DNA of 64,000 bases, taken from contig CM074195.1 in assembly GCA_037179385.1 (NCBI GenBank), positions 9,005,787 to 9,069,786 on the forward strand, given 5' to 3'. The position numbers and the translations under genes are program-made. This document shows positions 54,001 to 62,215 of the stretch, in pieces; position 1 is the stretch's first letter, and each line of letters begins with the position of its first letter. The DNA is from Holothuria scabra. Taxonomy: Eukaryota; Echinodermata; Holothuroidea; Aspidochirotida; Holothuriidae. The notes beneath the pieces were generated by a model that did not search any database, was not told where the DNA came from, and saw nothing but the letters and a program-made list of their open reading frames with translations.

Positions 54001-55145
54001 AAAATTTAAAGTCAATGGGTGACTTCTCAAAAAGTGAATAACGTAGTTCCTCTTCTCCCCCGAATCGAAGTTCATTATATTTTCTAGGTATAATCTGCAC
54101 AGGTAATCAATAGGAGCCATACATTGGCTAGCAAATGGGTCCTTCATCTACGATTCGTAAGAGATTCATATTGAGAGGTCAAATGCCATAACCCGTATGA
54201 CCCATGGCCCATATATGGGATGGTTCTGGGCCGATGTTGGCACTTCATGTTCAGGTAAAACGTATGCAAATTGCATACTCTTTCATGTATTTAGACTGCC
54301 CATCCAGCTAGCACCCTCAAGAATCTCAGGGTAGGTGCAAAATAAGAAGGAACTGCATCACATAAAAACCGTTTATCTTTAGAGAAATTGAAAATATTTT
54401 GCAACTAAGAACTAAAAGATTATGTGTTGATGGTTTTAAGTCAATTACTTCCTCTTCTTAGTCTTTCTTTTATATTCCGTTCTCAACCTAAAGAAGATTT
54501 GAAGTTCATATGTCTTTTAATTAAACGAAACGTCATTTATCTTACCAATCCTTGTCGTTGCTTGCAAGGCGCCATTAGCCCTACATTCAATTATAATATA
54601 AGCACCTTCTGTGAGGAAAATTGGACTAACGTTGTGTATACCGAGGGTTACCTCTGTATGTATAAAACGAAAAACGAAATTGATTAAATCTATTAAATCT
54701 CAGTTCATGGTTTCATAGTTTTTGATGAATGTAGCTTTTTCATGGCAAAATCATGGGAAAGTGAAACGACGTACTTTTCACTCTAAAATCAAAAGAGTGA
54801 ATTTAGTCACTCTTTGGCAGGGTGAAAAGCGTGTATTCACCCTAATTGAGTGATAATTCATTCCAAAACGAGTAAAATTTACCCCCAAAAGAGTGGAACT
54901 CCTTTCATACGAGCAAGGTTTCACTCTTGACGGAGTGTCTACAGTGATCAATCTATAGAAAAAAAGATTATTGCATTCACTCGTGGAAGAGTGAATTTTC
55001 CCTCTTTTGCAATGAATCATTCTTCTTCGAGTAAATTTTACTCTTCTGGAAGTGACTTAACACACGAATGGAGTGAATTCACACTTTTCATTCTGTCCAA
55101 GAGTGACCATGTTCACTCTCTTGATTTAAGACTGTAAAAACTCAA

Positions 55146-55243
<98 letters not shown>

Positions 55244-55278
55244 GTGTATATATATATATATATGTGTGTATATATATG

Positions 55279-55334
<56 letters not shown>

Positions 55335-58300
55335 ATAATATATATATACTAAATTACTCTTTAATAGAATGTGATTCCCCTCCATTATAGTGTTATTTAC
55401 TCCAGGAATATTAGAGTGAATTAGAAGTCTAGAGTGAAATCCAATCGCTTTAATTATAGCGCCGTCAGCGATCACCTTTTTGCGAAAACCCTGTCTCCAC
55501 TCAATTAAAGGGAAGGTTTAAGCAAAATTTTAATTTTCATATGTGAAAGAGGAACCAAAACTACATAGCGTGGTGAAAGTTCCATTCAATCCTGGCATGC
55601 AGTTCTCGAGATATCAGTAAATGAAGTCATTAGATTTGTGTTCCAAAGAGAGTTTGAGGGCAGCAGAACTTAAATCACTCCCTCACATTGACAAGGAATG
55701 CTTTGTTTCCCTTTGTTTTATCAGACTGTTGTGTTGACCTTGACGTTAACTGTAATAGGACCTCCCTGTGGGGGTTGCAAAGTTAGTAAAGTTCTCATGC
55801 CACTTAGGCAATCACATTTTAATAATGTGGGTTTTTTGAGGAGAAAATCAACTCTAAAGTTTAAAGAAAAACAAAAGAATGTGCACTAATGTGGGGATAT
55901 GATGTCATATGTGCATACTTCAAGTTCAATTTTTGTTGAAAATGTGGAAAGTGTACGTACTCATATCTTGAGAACTACACAGCGGACATCAATGCAAATT
56001 TCACCAAAATGCTTAGAATAAGTACTCCTCTGATATACCAAATCCTGTGGTGACCTTAAACCCTTCTTTTAAGAAAGAAACTTTGCTCGTTTGGAGTGAA
56101 TTTCACTCTTTTTGGGTGAGTTGCTGCTCTTTTAGAGTGAAATTTGTTACTCTGCTTGCTTCTAACGAGTGAAAATTCACTCTTTTCATTTTTAAAGTGC
56201 GGAAGATTGTGTATTGAAATCAACAATATTTTGAAAATGTGTAACTGTATATTGTCCTTCTTCATTCCTTAAACCGTATAGTTTTGATTGTGAGAGATCA
56301 CTTTAAATGAGAAAACAAAACAAAACAAAACAAAACATAAACAAATCGACACCATCAAATTCATACACATGATCTGTCAACCAATTGAGTACGTGAATTT
56401 TCGATTCCATTGTAAAAAGGTCGTTTCTTCAACTCTTTTCCTCTTAATATGACTTCAGTCTTTATACCATGTTCATATGACGTAACAGAACAAAGGAACG
56501 ATTTCTCATATGCATTACGGCAAGCGAATGAGAGCCGGTTGTAACATATGATTAGGAATTTCCGGTTGGCTTTTCTCAAATTACTTTGGGGTATCCAAAC
56601 TTTTGCTGCACTATTTTACTAATTTTGAAATTAAATTTAAGATATCGAAAATTTATTTCGAAATATCTAAAACAGAATATTCGGAATGTCTTACCCTCTA
56701 AAAACAGAAGGAGTGGAGATGGAGTTTCACTAGTTTAGAGGGTGAAAATTATAACATTCACTCATAAAGAGCAAAAATTCATTTCATTAAGAATGACATT
56801 CATTCCAAAAGAGCATCGTTCCACTCTTGATAGAGTGTCTACAAGGACCACTCTTAAAAAGCAGTGATCCCTGTAGGCACTCTATAAAGATTGAGTTTTA
56901 AAACTTCCTAGAGTGAGTTTCACTATTTTTGGAGTGAATTAATATTCTGATAAGGTATATTCACACTTCTCACTATATTTGGGAGGGGGTGACTTAGTTC
57001 AGACTCTCCTCTTAAGAGTGTAAATTTAAGACATCTAAAATAACATGAGAGATACCTGGAATTAAATTCGCGATAGCTGAGTTACTACAACTATAATTTG
57101 TGTGATATGACTACGACTCTTTAATATTTCAAACAATATTCATACTTGAATGGAGAACAACATATGTTTGTGATTCTGACCTTTTCTTCCATTATTTCAT
57201 CAAGTTTCTTTCAAAATCTGTTGATTTGAACCATTTGAGCAAGTTCAAAACTTTTACACACAATACCATACCAAACTTTCACACACAATACCACAGCAGG
57301 CAGTCATCTTGTTACGCCTATACGGTACTCACAGGGACGGTAGCGACAATCTAGGCATAGGACGTTGTATGGGAAGTCCATGGTTCAAAAGCACATGCGA
57401 AATCAACATCTTGGATGCAACATGGTTTTTTTTTTTTTTTTTTTGACCTTCAACCACGAGTGACAAAAGAACATTAGGTAAATGTGGCAAATAAATATTG
57501 ACATACTTTTGTCAATTCTTCGTCATCTCTTATAACGCTCAAAAATTATTCCTCACCAGTGCATGTCGGTGGAAGGTAGCCCAAGCTGCAGTCGCACAAA
57601 TCAATACACTCTCCTCCATTAATACACGTTTCCTGGCAACCTGGAAAATAATAAATTTCTGTCTTCATTACAATTTTGAGTACAAACAATGTTAGAGTGG
57701 AATTTTAAGCAATAAATTAATCTTCACAAGTGAAAGAAGGACCAAATGTACACAGTGTGATTTCCAATTAAAATTGGACATGTATTTCTCGAGATATCAA
57801 CAAATTAAGTTACCAGTTTTGTGTTCCATAATGAGCTTGAGGGCAGAAGAGATTTTATTCATCCCTCACATTTGCAAAGAATGCTTTGATTCCCTTTTTA
57901 TTTTTCCAAGCAGTTCTGTTGACCCTGACGTTAATAGGAAAAGGACTCTCCCATGGGATCGCAAAGTTTGAAAAGTTCTCATGCCACTTATGCAATCACA
58001 ATTTCATAATATGAGACTAATAAGGAAATAAAGGACTTGAGAGTTTTAAGAAAAAGCAAAAGACTGTTCATTAATATGGCGATGTAATTTCATATGTGCT
58101 CGCTTCAAGTTCACTGTTTGCTGAAAATGTGACAACTTCACTTCAGAACAACACAACGGATTCCAATGCAAATCTCACCAAAATGTTTAGAATAAGTACC
58201 CCTCTAACATGATATTAAAACTCGATAAGACCTTGAATCCTTCTTTTAAGGTGACGTTGTGAAGGATGTATTATTTTAAATTAGTTTGGGATATTCACTC

Positions 58301-60274
58301 TTGAGGAGTCAGTTGTGCCCCTTTGAGGTAAATTTGAGTCATGATTTTCGCCTTTTTGAACATTTACTCCTCATCGTCATTTGTGGCGGATCGACTGATG
58401 GAAATTCAGTTCTTGCAGTCCAAATTTTATAACAAAATTAACTTTATGTTGGTTAGGTGTATTTTCAAAGCATACGAACGCACGCTTTACGAAGCCTTTT
58501 TCTGAGAAACCATACCTTATTGTTTGTTCTCATAGTTGTAAATAATGATCGGTGTTAGGTTAGCAAGCATATACAGTGTGTAAGTGCATACTATTTCCCT
58601 GTCCTGGAAATTCCCCAAACAGGAAACTAAAGTAATTAATAAACTAAAACGATTGCCTTTATGAAAGAAAATAAGTAGGAACATTCATTAGGTTATACAT
58701 TATAATAAGGCTACCAGTTGGCGAGACTACCCAATTACCACCTACACCATTTTTTAACTGGTCTTAGGATTAAATCATGTAAATTTTGAAAAAAAAAAAA
58801 AATTTACCGAATATTTTTCTGGGAATACATTTTATACAGATCATTGTCAATAAGCCTTTTTAGACAAATCATTCTATTCGGTGATCTGTTCTTACAATCA
58901 AAAGGGTGCGTTTCAAACTTACGAGTATCCACTACACGCAATGCAAAGGAAATGCCATATCCAGTAGTTCCGGAAGTGAACATAGCAGTCGCTAGGTTTA
59001 GTGGTAAAAGAATTGGCTTCCGTATGTCAATAGTAGATTGCTCTCCATTGATGCTTATTGGCAGATCAAAATCCTGTTGACATCCAGAAAAACGGAAGAT
59101 TGTACCTAAGCCGTCAACATCTAGAGTAAAATCATCAGTTCCTCCGCCATTAAAGCCAACAAGTTGAAAGAGAAGATTTGTATCTTCTGGACCTACGATC
59201 CTCCACCTGCAAGTCCTACTTACAAGACTCGTAATCATGTCAGTAAACCCGGGGGTTGCAAGATAGACGACAGAGCCAGCGGCGGTAAAATCAATATCCG
59301 CTTGAAAACCGAATTCGCCGCCGGCAGGATTACATATTTCTTCCGGAACTCCAACAATATCATTAAGATCTGAAAGAAAACTGCTAAACTCACATTTTGG
59401 AATCACACTATTAGTTTTTGTAATGGTTTTCCATACCTTATATTCTACTGAGACCATGTTCAAACTATGTTTTACTTATGGGATATTTTACAATATCTGC
59501 CAAACGATGATAAGCGACCTTCTCTTAAGGCAATCAACAATCTCTACATACATCACAATTAACCTGTTGTTTACTCAATAGATTAATCATTTTGGAATAC
59601 AGAAGTTGCTTCTGCCACATCCACCCTGCAATGTGTATTCGTGGGAACGTGAGTGTCTAGATACCTTTGTTAATTTGTTTGTGAGTGGTACTAGTAGCTC
59701 GTAAATATCACGACTGAAGATAACAAAGACGGACACCTCTCATATGTGTGTGTGTAATTTTGTCATACTTTTGTCGTCTCAGTCGCTTAACTTTCCCCTA
59801 TTATTTTTGTAATTTAAGCGTTTCTGTTGTTGATGGTGAATGTTAGAGGTTACAGTTCTTCAAACTCTAAAAGCTCAAAACCTTGTTAAAACAATACTAA
59901 TTCATGATGGGGATGATAATCTTTGAAAACTTTGGTAAAGATAAACACCAAGCACCGTGCACTTACACACAATATTAAAGGTCTATCATCCAATCTGAAT
60001 ACATAACAAAAGGACTGATTTATTACCAGTAGATTTTGCATCACATGTCGGCTGGCCAGGCTCGTGTGGACAAGAACATTCTTTCATGGGTGTTCCTTCA
60101 TCATTGCAAAAGCTGCTCGGAGGCAATGTTTCACTTGAATCATAAGCTAGTTGGAGGAGAGTCGTACAAATAAATTAAACTGGAATGGAAATATTAAATA
60201 TATATATACATACGCATATACATATATATGCGTGGCATATAAATGTGTATATATATATATATATAAATAAATAA

Positions 60275-60306
<32 letters not shown>

Positions 60307-61668
60307 TATACCGATCTTTCTTTGTGTATAGACCCTTTTCAAAGAAGGAATGGTTTCTCAAAGGAAATACCGGAGAGAGACAAATTGAGTCTTTCAATAT
60401 GTTTGAAAGATTTCTTATGTCCACTAAGCTTGCTACCCGCTACACTGAGTATGATGTCGATGTGCATCCTTAGTTTACTGTAGCATTTATGCAAATATAG
60501 AAGACAAGCAATTCCCCTTCATGAAACACTTCTCAGCCTTTTTGATTTCAAGTTTTGATCGGTTCGGTGGTTACTTCTCAATAGTTTTACGTTTCTGGAG
60601 GGGGATGCTTGCCTGAGAATCCCCCCATTTTTCTACATTTCTTTAACCTTACACCCATCTGTCGACAGTACTTCGTATATTGGAGTTGCGCTGTTGACGA
60701 TTACGTCGTAAGAAGACAGGAAAGGCTTCGAACTTCTTTTCATTTGCTTCCGGTATGTGTTTTATGATGGATTTTGGGAGTTTGAAATAGTATGGGCAAA
60801 GATACGACGGTCGTTTCGGTTTTTTTTTTTAATATTGATCAATCGGTACCGGTCTTGACATCCATACTAGACACATTGCCCAATGTCTAAACCCATCAAG
60901 CAACTCCGAGCCAGCGTAAGCTGATTGGTCTGATTAGTAAAATGGGTTGAGTTTTTCTACCCTGAGAGCAACAGTCCTTAAAGGGCCAAACCTCTCACCC
61001 CAAACTACAATTTTGGTACCGGGTACCGAAATTCTCAATTGGCTCAGCTCTTTGATTGACAGCTAATTCAAACGATACAGAGTACCAAAACTTATATTAC
61101 ACAGCATGAGCGGTACCGAGATTGTTTTCATTATATAAATGGAGTTTTTCTATACTCACCTTGAAGCAATAAACTGAGATTGTATCTGGATGAAGATGAA
61201 TTTCATACAATTGTGGGAGGGGCTCCAGTAGGAAGGTTTGGAGAATTGATACTGTTTGGGGTGAGAGAACTGAGCCTTTAAAAAGGTGAAAGTTTTTACC
61301 TTGAAACTTGAAGACCGCGAGGATTCCTTGCCTGGCCTCAGCATTGGGACGAGGATCGAAAACAATCTGAATTTTGTTACTTCCTGTACCAAATTCTGAG
61401 ACTGATTTAGTTATTGATGAGGTAAAGTAATTTCGAAGTAACGCTGGTGGTGATTGATTTTCATCAAATATCCGAAGTGGATCTTGTTTAAAGAAGGTGT
61501 TGAACTGCTTATAGTCAACCAGAACCTCCGTGCCCTCAGGACTTTGTAATTTCGTGTAGCAGGTTGTTACATCGTATTTGGTGGGGAAGTTCAAAGTGGA
61601 CAGGGCAGAAACTGGGCAAGAGGCATCCAGCGTTATTAAGTGGGGCGAATTTACGGTACCGCACAAAT
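26919..61668 (-). CDS. Gene 2: secreted CUB / Calx-beta / Ig-like / EGF-like mosaic protein (5' beyond right edge)
   Basis: Thirteen exons (61668-61300, 60146-60027, 59369-58923, 57640-57557, 54653-54546, 52960-52718, 45666-45517, 42726-42478, 38997-38686, 38315-38040, 29252-29115, 28642-28478, 27061-26919) total 2804 nt, about 934 residues to the stop. The order is CUB-like, Cys linker, CUB-like, short EGF, Calx-beta x2, Ig-like x2, EGF-like x3. Every junction is phase 1. There is no transmembrane helix and no kinase exon before the stop, so the product should be secreted. The EGF cluster resembles those of Tie-type receptors and MEGF-like proteins, but nothing supports a receptor assignment. 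The 5' exons (signal peptide, and a first CUB as in gene 1) must lie beyond 61668 and were not found before 64000. Function is inferred as extracellular adhesion or matrix. Confidence 0.87.
27062..28477. other. Gene 2 intron with repeat family D
   Basis: Repeat D occupies about 28020-28285. The remainder is AT-rich and includes a CA-rich microsatellite patch near 27300-27340. No additional exon was found. Confidence 0.5.
28020..28285 (+). repeat. Repeat family D, copy 1
   Basis: Blocks such as CAGTTCTTTGATTGGCAG, CTGAAGCAATACACTGATAT and ACAGTTGTGGGAGGGGC recur in the same order at 32550-32790 and 61020-61285. It is a dispersed non-coding repeat of unknown class. Confidence 0.65.
28478..28642 (-). 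CDS. Gene 2 exon l: EGF-like module
   Basis: It encodes [39 protein letters not shown] and [11 protein letters not shown]. The GCxCGxGWxGxxC ending is EGF-like. The acceptor is AATTTAG and the donor GTATTATT. Confidence 0.88.
29115..29252 (-). CDS. Gene 2 exon k: EGF-like module
   Basis: This encodes [35 protein letters not shown] and [11 protein letters not shown]. The QNGGxC then CxC then GxxC signature is EGF (laminin/Tie-like spacing). The acceptor is TTTAAG and the donor GTAAGT. Confidence 0.9.
29270..29870. repeat. A-rich low-complexity tract
   Basis: The plus strand is strongly A-biased with recurrent AAAGACGACAA and AAAATTAAA words. It has the look of a degenerate simple repeat inside the gene 2 intron. 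Confidence 0.6.
30340..31080 (+). repeat. Repeat cluster with CGTCGGGGA blocks and a LINE 3' end
   Basis: CGTCGGGGAGGCC-like blocks recur at 30419, 30640 and 31021, each followed by related sequence such as GGGACTGAAGTTACTAG (30490 and 30690). At 30810-30838 the end GCGCTCTATAAATCC leads to an ATT repeat, as at LINE 3' ends. The unit structure is imperfect. Confidence 0.5.
31190..31268 (+). repeat. SINE-like tail with CTAA repeat
   Basis: GGTTGGAAACTGGGCCGTAA is followed by CTATCTAGCTAACTAACC. Related copies with CTAACTAAC tails are at 39665, 45771 and 46744. Confidence 0.45.
32005..32445. mobile_element. Nested inverted-repeat element inside the hAT-like element
   Basis: The left arm AATCGGGCAGTGCCTCAGTG then GGGCAGAAATTATGCC pairs with the right-arm complement containing GAATCGGGCGG and CAGTGGGGCAGAGATTATGC. 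The arms are about 100 bp around a roughly 220-bp core. The boundaries are approximate. Confidence 0.6.
32550..32790 (+). repeat. Repeat family D, copy 2
   Basis: It has the same block order as 28020-28285: TCTTTAATTGGCAGCC, CACCCTAAAGCAATGAAATG, CAATTGTGGGAGGGC. It lies within the 2480-bp hAT-like element, so it was either captured or inserted. Confidence 0.6.
34205..38039. other. Gene 2 intron, no supported exon
   Basis: A pyrimidine-rich tract at 35460-35930 produces spurious hydrophobic frames (plus strand). A minus-strand frame at 36254-36451 looks protein-like and is followed by AATAAA, but no phase-1 acceptor fits. A 103-codon minus frame at 37423-37734 is unassigned. A CTAACTAAC SINE-like tail lies near 36163. 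Confidence 0.4.
38040..38315 (-). CDS. Gene 2 exon j: Ig-like domain 2
   Basis: The segment runs [31 protein letters not shown], then [16 protein letters not shown] and [20 protein letters not shown]. The Cys then xxIWxKNGK pattern is typical of Ig strands B and C. The acceptor is TTTCACAG and the donor GTAAGAGG. Confidence 0.82.
38686..38997 (-). CDS. Gene 2 exon i: Ig-like domain 1
   Basis: The 104 residues begin [18 protein letters not shown], include [29 protein letters not shown] and [11 protein letters not shown]. The Trp and the Cys placements suggest an immunoglobulin-type fold, but the match is weak. The donor is GTATATTG, less canonical. Confidence 0.72.
39175..40541. mobile_element. 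hAT-type element, 1367 bp
   Basis: The left end CAGTGACGTATCTAGGAT and the right end AGCTTCGCCACTG (complement CAGTGGCGAAGCT) are flanked by GATTGAAG (39167-39174) and GATGGAAG (40542-40549). That is an 8-bp duplication with one mismatch. Both subterminal regions have G-runs next to GCAA. No transposase frame. It lies in the intron between the Ig-like and Calx-beta exons of gene 2. Confidence 0.75.
41108..41160 (+). pseudogene. Truncated U2 snRNA pseudogene
   Basis: The sequence GGCCTTTTGGCTAAGATCA followed by CTAGTATCTTTTCATCCAG matches the first 50 or so bases of U2 snRNA, including its most conserved block. Similarity stops after that, so stem-loops II to IV and the Sm site are absent. 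The branch-site recognition GTAGTA reads CTAGTA here. It is a retrocopy fragment or snRNA-derived element, not functional. Confidence 0.75.
41237..41394. mobile_element. MITE, 158 bp, with about 44-bp inverted ends
   Basis: The left CATAGACCTCATTTCCAAAT pairs with the right complement CATAGACCTATTTCCAAAT and the match continues through ATTGTGGGATA. A TA dinucleotide at each end could be the target duplication of a Tc1/mariner-type element. Confidence 0.75.
42478..42726 (-). CDS. Gene 2 exon h: second half of Calx-beta 2
   Basis: It encodes [46 protein letters not shown] and [10 protein letters not shown]. The A-x-[11 protein letters not shown] and IIDD motifs are the Calx-beta signature including Ca-ligand acids. 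The acceptor is TTTTGACCAG and the donor GTAAGG. Confidence 0.9.
42727..44579. other. Gene 2 intron, nothing recognised
   Basis: AT-rich sequence with one C-homopolymer (about 43151). No exon or repeat family was identified. Confidence 0.45.
44580..44932. mobile_element. F1 foldback element, diverged copy
   Basis: The centre GAAGTGCCTACAGGATTGTC pairs with TGATCTCTGCAGGCACTC. The arms carry TTTCACTC and GAGCGAATTTCACTC. More diverged than 16829-17231. Confidence 0.65.
44990..45390 (+). repeat. Repeat family E, without insertion
   Basis: It shares blocks ACAGGCCAGTCA, AGCATAGCTCATTTGAGGGC and CCTTTGATCTACTGG with 61955-64000. There the same sequence is split by a 1701-bp element. This copy shows the uninterrupted arrangement. 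Confidence 0.75.
45517..45666 (-). CDS. Gene 2 exon g: first half of Calx-beta 2
   Basis: After [12 protein letters not shown] the segment reads [20 protein letters not shown] and [17 protein letters not shown]. The acceptor is TTTTTGTCAG and the donor GTAAGC. It is separated from exon f by a 7-kb intron full of repeats. Confidence 0.87.
45771..45831 (+). repeat. SINE-like tail with CTAA repeat
   Basis: TTGGACACTGGGTCATGAAA then CTCCATCTAACTAACTAA, matching copies at 31190 and 46744. Confidence 0.45.
46744..46800 (+). repeat. SINE-like tail and adjoining CA/CG repeat
   Basis: TTAGAAACCGGGCAGCAAAG then CTCCATCTAATTACCTAACT. Alternating CA/CG purine-pyrimidine tracts flank it at 46700-46738 and 46793-46816. 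Confidence 0.5.
47067..47283. repeat. Tandem duplication, about 111-bp unit
   Basis: TACTTTCCAATAGGTGTACT starts both units (47067 and 47178), and both continue through CTGTAAAACTGCGCAAGAAA and TCTTCTTTTTTCACATAA. A handful of differences separate them. Confidence 0.9.
47300..48050. repeat. Repeat family C fragments
   Basis: GAAAATTTTGAAAAA with GCCTGAAATGACAT, and AAACTTGCTAAGTGATTAGA, recur at 33340, 50440-50960 and 51120-51240. It is a dispersed repeat, class unknown. Confidence 0.45.
48051..50700. other. Gene 2 intron, mostly unassigned
   Basis: It includes a C-run near 48571 and a segment at 49740-49780 (GGCTCTTCGCCAGAGAGTCG) that recurs at 41458-41480, pointing to another dispersed repeat. 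No exon. Confidence 0.4.
50714..51929. repeat. Long inverted repeat: 107-bp arms around 1 kb
   Basis: The left arm 50714-50820 starts TTGTGTGATGGTTATACCAT. The right arm 51824-51929 is its reverse complement with only about two to four differences. The interior holds family C sequence and no gene. It could be a transposon with long inverted ends or an inverted duplication; a target duplication is not evident. Confidence 0.75.
51539..51566. repeat. Perfect short hairpin
   Basis: The arms AATATGGTTGTCT and AGACAACCATATT are separated by CA. It lies within the 1-kb interior of the long inverted repeat. Confidence 0.8.
52150..52485. mobile_element. F1 foldback element copy
   Basis: The arms carry GTGAATTCACTCCATAAGAG and the complement series. 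The centre is ATCACTCTTGAAAAGAGCGG with a GTAGGTACTC flank. Confidence 0.7.
52718..52960 (-). CDS. Gene 2 exon f: second half of Calx-beta 1
   Basis: It encodes [50 protein letters not shown] and [12 protein letters not shown]. The Gly-x-Asp-Phe, IPAG and DN-x3-D motifs are typical of Calx-beta. The acceptor is TTTTCGCAG and the donor GTAAGT. Confidence 0.9.
52961..54545. other. Gene 2 intron with degraded hAT MITE
   Basis: A relative of the 11129 MITE lies at about 53320-53560 (GTAGCGTAATCACGG, GAAACCCCTTTGACCCAAC, then GTAGCTACGCTACG). A minus-strand open segment at 53987-54086 has splice-like ends, but the flanking exons join in frame without it. Confidence 0.5.
54546..54653 (-). CDS. Gene 2 exon e: first half of Calx-beta 1
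   Basis: It encodes [19 protein letters not shown], then [17 protein letters not shown]. Together with the next exon it forms a complete Calx-beta: an EVxxGI start strand, a TEG turn, then the AFEGIDFDF motif. The acceptor is CATACAG and the donor GTAAGAT. Confidence 0.85.
54779..55136. mobile_element. F1 foldback element copy
   Basis: The ends CACTCTAAAATCAAAAGAG and CTCTTGATTTAAGACTGT match the best copy at 16829. The centre is CTACAGTGATCAATC paired with GATTATTGCA. It directly abuts the TA microsatellite. Confidence 0.8.
55146..55350. repeat. TA/TG dinucleotide microsatellite
   Basis: About 200 bp of TA repeat with interspersed TGTATA variants. It is sandwiched between two F1 elements. 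Confidence 0.95.
55351..56205. mobile_element. F1 element split by a B element
   Basis: The F1-type left arm (ATAGAATGTGATTCCC, TTAGAGTGAATTAG) and a degraded centre (CAGCGATCACC) are followed by complete B at 55509-56069. The F1-type right arm then resumes (GGAGTGAATTTCACTC). Confidence 0.65.
55509..56069 (+). mobile_element. B element copy 4, TTAA-flanked
   Basis: It is 561 bp, flanked by TTAA at 55505-55508 and 56070-56073, starting AGGGAAGGTTTAAG and ending AACCCTTCTTT. Close to the copy at 5411-5969 in sequence and length. Confidence 0.8.
56690..57025. mobile_element. F1 foldback element copy
   Basis: The centre GAGTGTCTACAAGGACCACT pairs with AGTGATCCCTGTAGGCACTC. The arms retain GGAGTGAATT and TTCACTC words. 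Confidence 0.7.
57080..57388. mobile_element. T element, truncated copy
   Basis: It begins at the ACTATAATTTGTGTGAT block of the T arm and runs through AAAATCTGTTGATTTGAACC to GGAAGTCCATGGTTC. The outer part of the left arm is missing, and there is no B insertion. Confidence 0.6.
57557..57640 (-). CDS. Gene 2 exon d: short EGF-like module
   Basis: It encodes [17 protein letters not shown] then [10 protein letters not shown], the same six-cysteine spacing as gene 1 exon 6. The acceptor is TTTTCCAG and the donor GTGAGG. Confidence 0.88.
57709..58245 (+). mobile_element. B element copy 5
   Basis: It is 537 bp between TTAA at 57705-57708 and 58246-58249. The interior is recognisable (CACAGTGTG, CATGTATTTCTCGAGATATC, CATTTGCAAAGAATGC), the left end diverged. 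It sits just upstream of the short EGF exon of gene 2. Confidence 0.75.
58250..58922. other. Gene 2 intron, nothing recognised
   Basis: The remainder of the intron between the B copy and the CUB-like exon. AT-rich, with an A run just before the exon's donor region. Confidence 0.45.
58923..59369 (-). CDS. Gene 2 exon c: CUB-like domain
   Basis: It starts [20 protein letters not shown] and has [42 protein letters not shown] and [12 protein letters not shown]. Its 447 nt equal gene 1 exon 5. The acceptor is TTTCAG and the donor TCGTAAG. Confidence 0.9.
59370..60026. other. Gene 2 intron
   Basis: It has partial resemblance to the equivalent gene 1 intron (2223-2747), for example the ends near the linker exon. 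No repeat or exon recognised. Confidence 0.45.
60027..60146 (-). CDS. Gene 2 exon b: Cys-rich linker module
   Basis: This encodes [18 protein letters not shown], then [19 protein letters not shown]. It has the same 120-nt length and four-cysteine pattern as 2748-2867 in gene 1. The donor is GTAATA, as in gene 1. Confidence 0.87.
60195..60310. repeat. TA-rich microsatellite
   Basis: A TA/CATA tract in the intron between the linker exon and the first visible CUB exon. It is in the same position as the TA tract of gene 1. Confidence 0.9.
61020..61285 (+). repeat. Repeat family D, copy 3
   Basis: The blocks CAGCTCTTTGATTGACAGC, CTTGAAGCAATAAACTGAG and ACAATTGTGGGAGGGGC are as in the other D copies. 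Its end is within about 15 bp of the donor of gene 2 exon a (61299). Confidence 0.65.
61300..61668 (-). CDS. Gene 2 exon a: CUB-like domain
   Basis: It begins [19 protein letters not shown], continues [20 protein letters not shown], and ends GILAVFKFQ before a GTAAAAAC donor. The acceptor is TTTCAG. It matches gene 1 exon 3 with a net loss of four codons near the Ser-rich loop. Repeat family D lies directly downstream of the donor. Confidence 0.87.
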
Positions 61669-62215
61669 CTGAAATATAAGCAAAGGAAGATATGAACTGC
61701 TGACATATAACAACAAATGTTCGATGTAACCTTAGTTCCAATGCATTTGCAATTTAAAGGAGAAGCACCATGCCCATTGGTGCCCCCCCCCCCCCCCCCA
61801 GGTTTTGTCAACGGGATCATAGCATTTTGTTTCCACATGTTTGTACATTTACACAGTTTAAAACCCTTAACATGTCGGGGTTCTGTGCGAATTTAATTGC
61901 TATTGAAAAGTAAAGTTAACACTTCTGAATGGTTTACTAGTTCGATTACTGGGCATGATGAAACTTTCCTTCTCACTTTTTGTTACACACTCCTTCTCTG
62001 CCTTATTACTCCAATCGTGTCAGGGAGGAAATGAAGCTAACTACAAGCACACATGATATAGTCACGTTCCACATCTGATTTATTGATTGGAAGTGACAGT
62101 TATATAAAAATGCCCAAAAAGTTACGTAAAATTCGGGTTTAGCTAACAGGCCAGTCAGCCACTTGTAAATTGCTTTTCACACAAGTGAAAGCATAGCCCA
62201 TTTTAGGGCAGAGGT

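Noticed and set aside
53987..54086. Splice-like minus-strand open segment between gene 2 exons e and f
   Set aside because: Exons e and f join in frame and form a complete Calx-beta domain without it. Its own frame does not fit phase 1 at both sides.
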